Below are positions 7,692-14,175 of a DNA stretch of 16,061 nucleotides, one piece after another. Origin of the DNA: Kiloniellales bacterium (GTDB taxonomy: Bacteria; Pseudomonadota; Alphaproteobacteria; Kiloniellales; JAKSBE01); contig JASJAL010000050.1 in assembly GCA_030067055.1 (NCBI GenBank), positions 1 to 16,061 on the forward strand, in the 5' to 3' direction. A program made the translations under genes and the position numbers. How positions within the stretch are numbered: position 1 is the first letter of the stretch; every line of letters starts with the position of its first letter. A model generated the notes under the pieces. It ran no database searches. It was not told where the DNA came from and saw nothing but the letters and a program-made list of their open reading frames with translations.

Positions 7692-8096
7692 TCAGAGCGT
7701 CTGGTGCCGGGCCCGGGAGCCGCGTTCGATGGCGGCGGCCGCGAGGCGACCCACCTGCAGGCGATGGCGCAGCATCTCCAGCAGGCGCAGCTCTTCCTGG
7801 GTCGCCTTGCCGTCGGCGGCGGCGACGTCGCAGGCGATAGCGTAGGCGGTCTCGCGCAGCCGTTCCGGCACGCTTTCGGCGATGATCTCGAGCGCCTTGT
7901 CGAGACCCTGATCGTCGCCCAGCAGCTCGGCACATTTCTTCGCGGTCTTGGGCAAGCTGTCCGGATCGTAGTCGCGGAACACCGGCAGGTAGCGGACGAT
8001 CTCGCCCATGGACTTGAGCTCGGAGTCGGTCATGTTTCGGTCCGCGGCGGAGACCAGGACCATGGTGTAGATCAGGGCGGAATGCGTGTCGGCCAT
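7692..8096 (-). CDS. TerB-like (tellurite resistance TerB family) protein
   Basis: This 134-residue soluble all-helical protein is of the TerB type. It has two related acidic helix-capping motifs, SAADRNMTDSEL around Asp19 and AAADGKATQEEL around Asp95, the internal pseudo-symmetry seen in TerB and in the N-terminal domain of DjlA-like proteins; such sites can bind metal. The exact role of the family in most bacteria is unknown and the tellurite name is historical. No other ter genes are nearby, so a tellurite-resistance operon is not supported. ATG at 8096 gives the family's usual length, but no strong ribosome binding site is visible upstream. The gene is 98 bases downstream of the DinG-type helicase on the same strand and may be read through from it. 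Confidence 0.85.
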   Translation of the reverse strand: MADTHSALIYTMVLVSAADRNMTDSELKSMGEIVRYLPVFRDYDPDSLPKTAKKCAELLGDDQGLDKALEIIAESVPERLRETAYAIACDVAAADGKATQEELRLLEMLRHRLQVGRLAAAAIERGSRARHQTL

Positions 8097-8194
8097 CGAT
8101 GCTCACTCGTTGCCAGGGTGGAGGCGCCGCGCTGCGGCTGGCGGCGGAACCTAAGCGCCGCTACCCGCCCGCGTCAACCATCTGCTGCCGCGCC

Positions 8195-10960
8195 TCAATA
8201 GCCCTTCAGGAAGTCGCGGGTTGCAGAGACCGCGTCGGCCAGGCCGAGGCGCTGGACCTCGGCCGCTTCCGGGAAGGCGCCGAGAAGGCGCGAGGGCAGG
8301 GCGGGGTCGAGAAGGACGAAGACGCCGCGGTCGTCGGCGCGCCGGATCAGGCGGCCGAAGGCCTGCTTCAGGCGCAGCCGGGCCAGGCTGTCGTCATGGG
8401 CGCGGCCGCCGAAGACCCGGCGCCGGGCCTTGTGGCGGATGTCCGGGCGCGGCCAGGGCACCCGGTCGAAGACGATCAGGCGCAGCGAGCGACCCGGCAC
8501 GTCGATCCCGTCGCGCACCGCGTCGGTGCCCAGCAGGCAGGCGTCTTCCTCGCTGCGGAAGATGTCGATCAGGGTCGCGGTGTCCATGCCCTCGATGTGC
8601 TGGCCGTAAAGCGGCAGCCCGGCGGCGTCGATCGCCGGCGCGATGATCTGGTGGACCGCGCGCAGTCGGGCGATGGCGGTGAAGAGGCCCAGCGCGCCGC
8701 CGCCCGCTGCCAGGAAGAGCTCCCGGTAGGCGGCTGCGACCTGGGCCCGGTCGTCCTTGCGGACATCGCCGACCACCAGCACCCGGGTCGCCGCAGCGTA
8801 GTCGAAGGGCGAGGCGACCTGGGCCCGGATCGCCGGGGCCGGCAGGTGCGCCGCGCCGCTGCGCGCCTCGGCGGCGGCCCAGTCGGCCTCGCTGTCGCCG
8901 CTGCCGTCGGTCAGGGTCGCCGAGGTCACGACCAGGCCCTGGGCGTGGCGCATCAGGATCTCGGCCAGGGGCCGGGTCGGGTCGATCCAGTGGCGGTGCA
9001 TGCCGACGTCGAGGTCGCGGCCCTCGCGGCGCTCGACCCCGAACCAGTCGACGAAGTCCTCCGGGGTCTCGGCGCCCAGGCTGTGCAGCATGCCGCGCCA
9101 GGCCGCGAGCGTGCCGCGGCGCCGGGCCAGGCCGCGGCAGATGCCGTCGATGCGCCGCCGGGTCTCGCTGTCCAACTCGGCCGAGTCGTCGTCGAGCCGC
9201 GCGGCCAGCTCCGCCTCCAGCTGGGTCAGGGGCCGCTCCAGCTCGGCCAGCGCGGCGTCCAGGCGGTGGCCGGCGTCGAGCACGCCCTCGCCCAGCGGCC
9301 GGACCTCGGCCTCCAGGCTGTAGGGATCCTGCGGCCTCTCGACCCTGGCATAGACCTGCTGGCGGACCCGGGCGAGGAAGGCCTCGGCAGGGCCCTGCGG
9401 CGCGGCGCCGGCGACCCGCTGGCCCCAGCCCTCGGCCGGCAGGCAGCGGGCGGCGCGCAGCACCTGCTCCAGAAGATCGGCGGTCGACGCGTCGCCGGCG
9501 GCCAGGTCCTCGATGCGCCGCCTCAGGCCGCGCAGGCGGCTCGGCTGGCGGCTGGTCTCGACCCCGCGCAGCCAGCGGCGCAGCTCGTGGCCGTCCTGGC
9601 CGGAGAGGTGGGCGGCGAAAGCGGCATCGGCGGCGCCGAAGAGGTGATGGCCCTCGTCGAAGACGTAGCGCAGCGGCAGGCTGCCCTCCTCGCTGCCGAG
9701 CACCGCCTGGATCATGACCAGGGCGTGGTTGGCGATGACCAGGCGGGCGCGCCGAGCCCGGCGCACGCCTTTCTCGATGTAGCACTTTCCGTAGTGGGCG
9801 CAGGCGGAAAAGACGCATTCGCCGCGGCGATCGGTCAGGCCGAGAGTCCGGCCGCGGCCCAGCAGCTCGGGCAACCAGCCCGGGAAGTCGCCGCCGACCA
9901 TGTCGCCGTCGCGGCTCCTGAGCGCCCAGCGCGCCATCAGGCCGAGGGCGACGGCGTCTCGGGGCCGCGCGGCCAGGCCGCCCAGGGCCTCCTCCAGGTT
10001 CAGCAGGCAGAGGTAGTTCTCCCGGCCCTTGCGGACCACGACCCGGCGCGCCTTGGTCGCCGGCTCGGGATAGAGCCGGTCGAGCTCGCCGTCGATCTGG
10101 TGCTGCAGGTTGCGGGTGAAGGTCGAGAGCCAGACCGTGCCGCCGTTGCTCTCGGCCCAGAGGCTGGCGGGGGCGATGTAACCCAGGGTCTTGCCGACCC
10201 CGGTCCCGGCCTCGGCCAGGACCGCGATCGGCTCGCCGGCCTTCTGCCGGGGCTGGAAGGCCTGGGAGACGGCCGAGGCGTAGTCGGCCTGCTCGGGCCG
10301 GGCCTCGGCGTTCTCGCCCAGCAGCTTGGCCAGGCGGGCCCGGGCGTCGGCGGCGCTGACCGGCGTGTGGCCGGGCGGCGGCTCGGGCGCGTGGTCCGAC
10401 CACTCGCCCAGGCGTTCCCAGACCCTGAGGCCGGCACCGGCCCGCGGGGCGTCGCCCTCGCCGGCGGCGAAGCCGAGGGCGCCGACCACCGCTGGTCCCC
10501 AGGGCCAGCCGCCGCTGGCCATGGTCCAAGCGACCGCAAGGGCGTCGCGCCCTTCGCCGCGGGCCCGCAGCTCGGCCAGCAACTGCGCGGCGGCGCGTTG
10601 CAGGAAGCCGGCGGCCCGTGCCGGGTCCTGGGGCGGCTCCAGGCCGAGCGCCGTGGCCATGCCGCGAGGCGTCGGCGTGCAGAAGGCGGCCGGGCGGACG
10701 AAGGCGAAGAGCTCGAGCAGGTCGAAGGCGGCGAAGGGGTTGCAGCCCAGGCGTCGGATCGTGGCCGGCAGGTGGCAGACCAGGGGCCGGGAATCTCGGG
10801 CGCGCTCGACAGCCTCGGCGTGGCTCAGCTCGCCACCGCCGCCCGCAGCCAATCCGCCGGCCTCCAGCCAGTAGGCGCTGCGCAGCCCGGCGATCAGGGC
10901 CGGCCGCGTACGGGGGTCGGATTTTCCGCCGGAATCGGCCGGTGCCGGGTCTGCGGTCAT
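8195..10960 (-). CDS. DinG/XPD-type ATP-dependent DNA helicase with iron-sulfur cluster motif
   Basis: This 921-residue superfamily 2 helicase is of the DinG/XPD (DEAD_2, 5'-to-3') type, which unwinds DNA during repair or replication conflicts. The Walker A motif AGTGVGKT has its lysine at about 257. The Walker B-like motif is DEGH at 435-438. Between them are four cysteines at 318, 382, 387 and 393, spaced as in the [4Fe-4S] domain of DinG and XPD. The C-terminal helicase part includes LLGTDAVRDGIDVPG and motif VI in QAFGRLIRR near the end. The first 220 or so residues before Walker A are unusually long and alanine/glycine-rich; their role is not clear to me. ATG at 10960 has no strong ribosome binding site, but a promoter-like -10 lies only about ten bases upstream. 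It is divergent from the ECF sigma gene. E. coli YoaA/DinG is the functional comparison, not a proven orthologue. Confidence 0.92.
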   Translation of the reverse strand: MTADPAPADSGGKSDPRTRPALIAGLRSAYWLEAGGLAAGGGGELSHAEAVERARDSRPLVCHLPATIRRLGCNPFAAFDLLELFAFVRPAAFCTPTPRGMATALGLEPPQDPARAAGFLQRAAAQLLAELRARGEGRDALAVAWTMASGGWPWGPAVVGALGFAAGEGDAPRAGAGLRVWERLGEWSDHAPEPPPGHTPVSAADARARLAKLLGENAEARPEQADYASAVSQAFQPRQKAGEPIAVLAEAGTGVGKTLGYIAPASLWAESNGGTVWLSTFTRNLQHQIDGELDRLYPEPATKARRVVVRKGRENYLCLLNLEEALGGLAARPRDAVALGLMARWALRSRDGDMVGGDFPGWLPELLGRGRTLGLTDRRGECVFSACAHYGKCYIEKGVRRARRARLVIANHALVMIQAVLGSEEGSLPLRYVFDEGHHLFGAADAAFAAHLSGQDGHELRRWLRGVETSRQPSRLRGLRRRIEDLAAGDASTADLLEQVLRAARCLPAEGWGQRVAGAAPQGPAEAFLARVRQQVYARVERPQDPYSLEAEVRPLGEGVLDAGHRLDAALAELERPLTQLEAELAARLDDDSAELDSETRRRIDGICRGLARRRGTLAAWRGMLHSLGAETPEDFVDWFGVERREGRDLDVGMHRHWIDPTRPLAEILMRHAQGLVVTSATLTDGSGDSEADWAAAEARSGAAHLPAPAIRAQVASPFDYAAATRVLVVGDVRKDDRAQVAAAYRELFLAAGGGALGLFTAIARLRAVHQIIAPAIDAAGLPLYGQHIEGMDTATLIDIFRSEEDACLLGTDAVRDGIDVPGRSLRLIVFDRVPWPRPDIRHKARRRVFGGRAHDDSLARLRLKQAFGRLIRRADDRGVFVLLDPALPSRLLGAFPEAAEVQRLGLADAVSATRDFLKGY

Positions 10961-10970
10961 GACGACTCGC

Positions 10971-11000
10971 AGTATAGCGGCCGCCGCCGAGGGGCGTCAC
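10971..11000 (-). promoter_or_regulatory. Predicted promoter of the DinG-type helicase gene
   Basis: On the minus strand TATACT (10971-10976, five of six to the -10 consensus) is preceded by GTGACG (10995-11000) at 18 bases or TGACGC (10994-10999) at 17 bases, a fair -35. Initiation would fall near 10964, leaving about four bases before the ATG at 10960. That would make the mRNA leaderless or nearly so, which fits the lack of a ribosome binding site. This is a sequence-pattern inference only. Confidence 0.4.
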
Positions 11001-11044
11001 GCCGCCCCAGGGCCTAGTTCTGACACTGGCGCCGAGGGCCCGGC

Positions 11045-11632
11045 TTGTGTAAGGACTTGGCCCGGGGAGTATCAGGAGCCCTGAGTCGGTTGATCCTCGA
11101 AGACCACGAGCTCGAACGGCTGCTCGCCGGCGAGAAGGCTGCCTGGGACCGCTTCGTCGCCCGGGCCGCCCCGGTCATCTTCGGTGCCGTGCGCCGCCGG
11201 CTGGAGCCGGCCGGACGCCTGGCCGACGCCGAGGACGTGGCCCAGGACGTCTTCATCAAGCTCTGCAAGTCCGACTACCGGGTGCTCAAGACCTACGATT
11301 CCGCGCGCGCGCGTTTCTCGACCTGGCTCACGGTGATCGCCTCGAGCACCGCGATCGACCACCTCCGGCGCCTCAAGAAACCGGCGGACTCCCTCGACGT
11401 GGTTCCGGAAGCCGAGCTGTCCGTGGAGGCCAAGGAGCCGGCCTGGCTGAAGATCCCGCCGGGCCTGCTCTCACCCCGCCAGACCCTGGTCCTGGAGCTG
11501 CTCTACCAGAAGGACCTGACCCCGGCCGAGGCGGGCGAGGTGCTGGGCGTCGATCCCCAGACCGTACGCTCCATGCACCACAAGGCGCTGACCAAGCTGC
11601 GGGCGCATTTTTCCGAGGAAACAGAGGGATAA
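11045..11632 (+). CDS. ECF-type RNA polymerase sigma factor
   Basis: This 195-residue sigma factor has only the two core regions of the extracytoplasmic-function group. Region 2 spans about 31-112, with DAEDVAQDVFIKL (the -10 melting and core-binding helices) and FSTWLTVIASSTAIDHLRR. Region 4 spans about 143-187, with LSPRQTLVLELLYQKDLTP and a helix-turn-helix DPQTVRSMHHKALTKLRA for -35 recognition. The gene following at 42 bases encodes a likely anti-sigma factor and the next a periplasmic sensor-like protein, so this is the output arm of an envelope-signalling cassette. TTG at 11045 follows GAGGG at six bases; TTG at 11090 (AGGAG 11 bases upstream) is the alternative and would remove 15 residues. 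I see no ECF-type GGAAC/CGTC autoregulatory promoter in the short divergent region 10961-11044. Confidence 0.92.
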   Translation: MCKDLARGVSGALSRLILEDHELERLLAGEKAAWDRFVARAAPVIFGAVRRRLEPAGRLADAEDVAQDVFIKLCKSDYRVLKTYDSARARFSTWLTVIASSTAIDHLRRLKKPADSLDVVPEAELSVEAKEPAWLKIPPGLLSPRQTLVLELLYQKDLTPAEAGEVLGVDPQTVRSMHHKALTKLRAHFSEETEG

Positions 11633-11673
11633 ACGTCGAGTTTCCGGCGTATAATGGGTTACACGAGGGGGAG

Positions 11674-12207
11674 ATGACCGACGATCGATTTGAGACCGAG
11701 GAAGGCGAGACAGCCATGACGGCCGAGAACAGGGCGCTTTGGCAGAAGGCGCGCAACGGCTGGACCGGAGGAAGCCAGGCAGCGGACGACGTGGATCCGC
11801 TGCTTCTGGCCGCCTACCTCGATGGCCAGCTGGATGCCGATGAGGCCGCGGCCCTGGAGGCCCGGCTCGCCGCCGACCCTGTGGCCCTCGACCTGATGGC
11901 GTCGTCGCGGGAGGCCCTGGCGGCCGGTCCCGCGGAGGCGGTGCCCGAGACCCTGCTGCGGCGCGCGGAAGATCTGGTGCGGCCCGCGCCGGTGACACCG
12001 CGCAAGGGCCTGCTGGCCGGCCTGATGGCCGCGGTCTGGGTGCCGAACCAGGCGGCCTGGGTCGGCTTCGCAGTGGTCCTCCTGGTGGCCTCGGTCACCG
12101 GCTACGAGCTCGGTCAGACCAGCCTGGACAACGCCGCCACGGTCGCTTCGGTGCTGGGCCGCGAGGTCACGCTTGGCCTGGATCCCTTGACCGGGCCGCT
12201 GCTCTAA
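11674..12207 (+). CDS. Putative anti-sigma factor, single-pass membrane protein
   Basis: This 177-residue protein is predicted to hold the upstream sigma factor inactive at the membrane. The segment at 41-70 (DPLLLAAYLDGQLDADEAAALEARL in outline) is the helical anti-sigma domain pattern 'AYLDGxLDxxExxxxExxLAxDP'. It lacks the HxxxCxxC zinc motif, so it would be a zinc-free form. A membrane helix lies at about 126-144, preceded by a Pro/Arg-rich linker, leaving about 30 residues outside, too few for a large sensor domain. That suggests the signal is received by the periplasmic partner encoded next. ATG at 11674 directly follows GAGGGG; an in-frame ATG at 11716 with a GAAGGCGAG-like site is an alternative that loses 14 residues. 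Operon position and topology support the call; it is not tested. Confidence 0.85.
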   Translation: MTDDRFETEEGETAMTAENRALWQKARNGWTGGSQAADDVDPLLLAAYLDGQLDADEAAALEARLAADPVALDLMASSREALAAGPAEAVPETLLRRAEDLVRPAPVTPRKGLLAGLMAAVWVPNQAAWVGFAVVLLVASVTGYELGQTSLDNAATVASVLGREVTLGLDPLTGPLL

Positions 12208-12218
12208 GGACGAAGATC

Positions 12219-12701
12219 ATGCGCAGACTCCCCTGGCTGCTTCTGGCAGTCTCCGTCGTGCTCAACCTTTCGATGGTGGCGGGCTTCGTCATGACCGAAC
12301 AAAAGGTCAGCCGCGTCGCCGATCCGGCGGTCCGGCCGGTCGAGGTCTCCAAGGCCCTCGCCCTGACGCCGGAGCAGCTCGAGGCCTTCACGAGCTTGCA
12401 AGACAGCCTCCAGGAACGGCGGGCGATGTTCCGCGAATACATGGAACCGGTCCGCCGTGCCATGACCGATACCTTGGTCGAGGAGAGCTTCGATCGCGAG
12501 GCCTATCGCAATGTCATCTCCAAGCGGCGCGAGGTGCGCGAGGAGTTCTTCTTGCAGATCGGCGAGGAGCTGCACGACTTCCTGCAGACCCTGAGCCCCG
12601 AGCAAAAGGCCCGCTTCAAGGACCTTTCGCGGGAGCGCAACTTCCTGCGCCGCTTCATGGGCAACACGCCCAAGGTCCGCAACGCCTCGTCCGACGGCTA
12701 G
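12219..12701 (+). CDS. Membrane-anchored periplasmic LTxxQ protein (Spy/CpxP/ZraP/CnrX-like sensor)
   Basis: This 160-residue protein has an N-terminal signal anchor at about 4-24 and a long, charged alpha-helical periplasmic part. Two LTxxQ-type motifs are visible, LTPEQ at 49-53 and LSPEQ at 125-129, the hallmark of Spy, CpxP, ZraP and CnrX-type helical hairpin proteins that sense metals or misfolded protein. In CnrYXH systems such a protein relays the signal to the membrane anti-sigma factor; its position here fits that role. Only one histidine (119) is present, so the His-rich nickel/cobalt site of CnrX is not conserved and the signal may not be nickel. ATG at 12219 follows AAGGA at eight bases, and the gap to the anti-sigma gene is only 11 bases, so the three genes should form one operon. 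Confidence 0.85.
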   Translation: MRRLPWLLLAVSVVLNLSMVAGFVMTEQKVSRVADPAVRPVEVSKALALTPEQLEAFTSLQDSLQERRAMFREYMEPVRRAMTDTLVEESFDREAYRNVISKRREVREEFFLQIGEELHDFLQTLSPEQKARFKDLSRERNFLRRFMGNTPKVRNASSDG

Positions 12702-12776
12702 GCCGAAGGGGCGAGATTTTCTTACCAACAAATGGCGGCTGAGTTCTCGATCGTGAGGAGAAGCGGGTAGCGCCAG

Positions 12777-13052
12777 ATGACGCCGGAGCTCGAAGTCCTC
12801 GAACAGGTTCTCGACAGCGAATTGCCGCTCGATGTGATTGCCGGCCTCTTCATTGATCAGGACCGGTGTCGCCGGGCCATTCGCGCCATGGTGAGCGACG
12901 GCGAAGTGATTGTCGTCGGCCCGGAGGGGCTGGCACTGCCGCCTTGGCGCTATCGTGAGCTCGAAGGCAATCCGGCATTTTGGGCGAGGGGCACGCCCTA
13001 TCGCCTGTCGATCACAGAAGCCGGTGCCGACCGTATCGCTGGGCACAACTAG
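12777..13052 (+). CDS. Small hypothetical protein, possibly winged-helix
   Basis: I do not recognise this 91-residue protein. It begins with about 40 residues of likely helices (ELEVLEQVLDSELPLDVI, then DRCRRAIRAMVSDGEV), followed by beta-like VIVVGPEGLAL, a Trp-containing PPWRYRELEGN, and a closing YRLSITEAGADRI. The ending 'Y-x-L-x-I-T-E-A-G' is common at the end of winged-helix DNA-binding domains, and the order helix-helix-wing fits, but this is only a fold guess. It lies 75 bases downstream of the sigma cassette on the same strand, and a purine-rich GAGGAG about 17 bases before the ATG is too far to be a convincing ribosome binding site. Codon use matches the neighbours, so it is probably a real gene. 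Confidence 0.65.
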   Translation: MTPELEVLEQVLDSELPLDVIAGLFIDQDRCRRAIRAMVSDGEVIVVGPEGLALPPWRYRELEGNPAFWARGTPYRLSITEAGADRIAGHN

Positions 13053-13157
13053 GGGCGGCAAAAACCCCGGCCCTTGGCGAATTCCCTGTGTCGCGGCAAG
13101 TTGATTGCCGGCAGTCGGTCCGGACCAGCGGATCGAATCTCGCCTATCCGATCACTC

Positions 13158-13178
13158 TTGCGGCACTCACTGCCGCAA
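13158..13178 (+). repeat. Perfect 8-bp hairpin just upstream of a ribosome binding site
   Basis: TTGCGGCA at 13158-13165 and TGCCGCAA at 13171-13178 form a perfect 8-bp stem with a five-base loop. The structure ends three bases before GGGAG (13181-13185), the probable Shine-Dalgarno of the gene starting at 13195. Only two Ts follow, so it is not an intrinsic terminator. It could be an operator or a leader hairpin that shapes translation initiation. The rest of the gap 13053-13194 shows nothing else. Confidence 0.45.
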
Positions 13179-13194
13179 TTGGGAGTCCGCGGGA

Positions 13195-13767
13195 ATGACC
13201 GCCTACCTGTTCTGGCACCGCCCCTTTTCAGATGTGGCTCAAGACGCTTACGAGGCCGCGCTCGTTGACTTTCACCGCGCGCTGGTCGCGCGCGGCTGTC
13301 CGGGCTTCGAGGGCTCGGCAAGCTACAGGATCTCCGCGACGCCCTGGCTCGGCGGCCGGGCGGGCTACGAGGACTGGAACTTCGTGGAATCCTCGGCCGG
13401 CTTGGACCCGCTGAACCAAGCGGCAGTCGCGCCCGAGATGTGGGACGTCCACGCCGGCATCTCCGGCAATACTGAGGTCGGGCACGGCGGGATCTACTAT
13501 CACATCCTGGGCGAGGCCGACCCGCGGGTCCTGACCCGGACCGCCTGGCTGACCCGGCCGCGCGGCATCCGCTACGAGGCACCGCTTCGAGAGATTGTTG
13601 CGCAGGTCGAGAGCCCGGTCAGCGTTTGGCGCAAGCAGATGGTCCTCGGACCCGCGCCCGAGTTCGCGTTGCTCGGCGACGCCGGCCTCGCGCTCGATCT
13701 GCCGGAAGGCTGGACGGCGCAGATCGTCGAGCGGAGCCTCTTGCAGCACGGACGCGTCAGCGGGTAG
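13195..13767 (+). CDS. Hypothetical protein
   Basis: I do not recognise a named family for this 190-residue soluble protein. It starts MTAYLFWHRPFSDVAQDAYE, followed by a helical stretch and a Gly/Trp-rich middle (PWLGG, then YEDWNFVES). Conserved-looking WDVHAGISGN and GGIYYHILGE lie further on, then an ending rich in hydrophobics and Arg. The alternation of short hydrophobic strands and helices, and the 'YLFWHRP' beginning, suggest an alpha+beta fold, perhaps dimeric, but I do not assign a function. ATG at 13195 follows GGGAG at about nine bases; the frame is open upstream to 13105 but that part has no protein-like character. It lies 18 bases from the convergent YciI-like gene. Confidence 0.75.
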   Translation: MTAYLFWHRPFSDVAQDAYEAALVDFHRALVARGCPGFEGSASYRISATPWLGGRAGYEDWNFVESSAGLDPLNQAAVAPEMWDVHAGISGNTEVGHGGIYYHILGEADPRVLTRTAWLTRPRGIRYEAPLREIVAQVESPVSVWRKQMVLGPAPEFALLGDAGLALDLPEGWTAQIVERSLLQHGRVSG

Positions 13768-13785
13768 GGCTCCGCCAGGCCACCG

Positions 13786-14082
13786 TCAAATCCGGCGCCG
13801 GCCCTCGGCGAAGACCTGGGTCCAGGCCAGGATACGGACGCTCTTGCGCAGGCCGCTGGGCCAGAAGGGATCGTCCTCGACCAGGGCCTGGACCTCGGCG
13901 GCGCTCACGGCCTCGACCAGCCAGAGGCCGCCCGCGGCCGCGCCGGCGCCGTCCTTGAGCGGGCCGGCGGCCCTTATCTGCGTCGCTTTGCCTTCGAGGA
14001 AGTCCAGATGCGCGGGCATCAGCCGGGCGCGCGGATCGACCTCGAGGTCGGGGTTGTCTTCGAAGATCACGGCGAAAAGCAT
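13786..14082 (-). CDS. YciI-like protein
   Basis: This 98-residue small alpha+beta protein is of the YciI/ferredoxin-like (DGPF) superfamily. It begins MLFAVIFEDNPD; the conserved His25 lies in AHLDFL, the typical active-site His of YciI, and DDPFW at 70-74 supplies the conserved Asp71. Function of the family is mostly unknown; some members are dechlorinases or cyclase-like. Start ATG at 14082 follows GAGG at about six bases and gives the normal length. An upstream in-frame ATG at 14163 would add 27 residues unlike the family. The gene is divergent from the LysR regulator, with 93 bases between starts, so the LysR protein may control it. I find no clear LysR-type T-N11-A site in the gap. Confidence 0.85.
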   Translation of the reverse strand: MLFAVIFEDNPDLEVDPRARLMPAHLDFLEGKATQIRAAGPLKDGAGAAAGGLWLVEAVSAAEVQALVEDDPFWPSGLRKSVRILAWTQVFAEGRRRI

Positions 14083-14143
14083 TTCGACCTCGCTTGGGCT
14101 TGCCGTCGAAGGGCTATTCTCTGCTCTGCGAAAATCCGGTAAC

Positions 14144-14166
14144 AAGGAGATAAATTGAGCCATTGA
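14144..14166 (+). promoter_or_regulatory. Strong ribosome binding site followed by a three-codon start-stop leader
   Basis: AAGGAG at 14144-14149 is the best Shine-Dalgarno near this gene, with a TTG five bases later at 14155. Reading from there gives TTG AGC CAT TGA, so translation would stop after three codons. The same frame then continues without interruption through the LysR start TTG at 14176. Either the leader is translated and ribosomes reinitiate, or the TGA is a recent mutation or sequencing error in the true N terminus. Confidence 0.45.
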
Positions 14167-14175
14167 AGCGAGATT

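Noticed and set aside
7692..8096. A tellurite-resistance operon
   Set aside because: Only one TerB-like gene is present with no terA, terC, terD or terE-like neighbours.
8141..8161. Inverted repeat GCGGCG/CGCCGC between the TerB-like and helicase genes
   Set aside because: The arms are short and very GC-rich, the loop is 9 bases and neither strand has a following T-run, so this is expected by chance here.
8099..11017. A very long open frame on the plus strand opposite the helicase gene
   Set aside because: It is antisense to a clear DinG-type helicase with all its motifs. Its product is low-complexity, rich in Gly, Ala, Arg and Gln with no domain pattern. Long antisense frames are expected in GC-rich genomes.
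11650..11655. Perfect TATAAT between the sigma and anti-sigma genes
   Set aside because: No -35-like hexamer is found at 16-18 bases upstream and the gap is only 41 bases, so a separate promoter is not supported; the cassette is better read as one operon.
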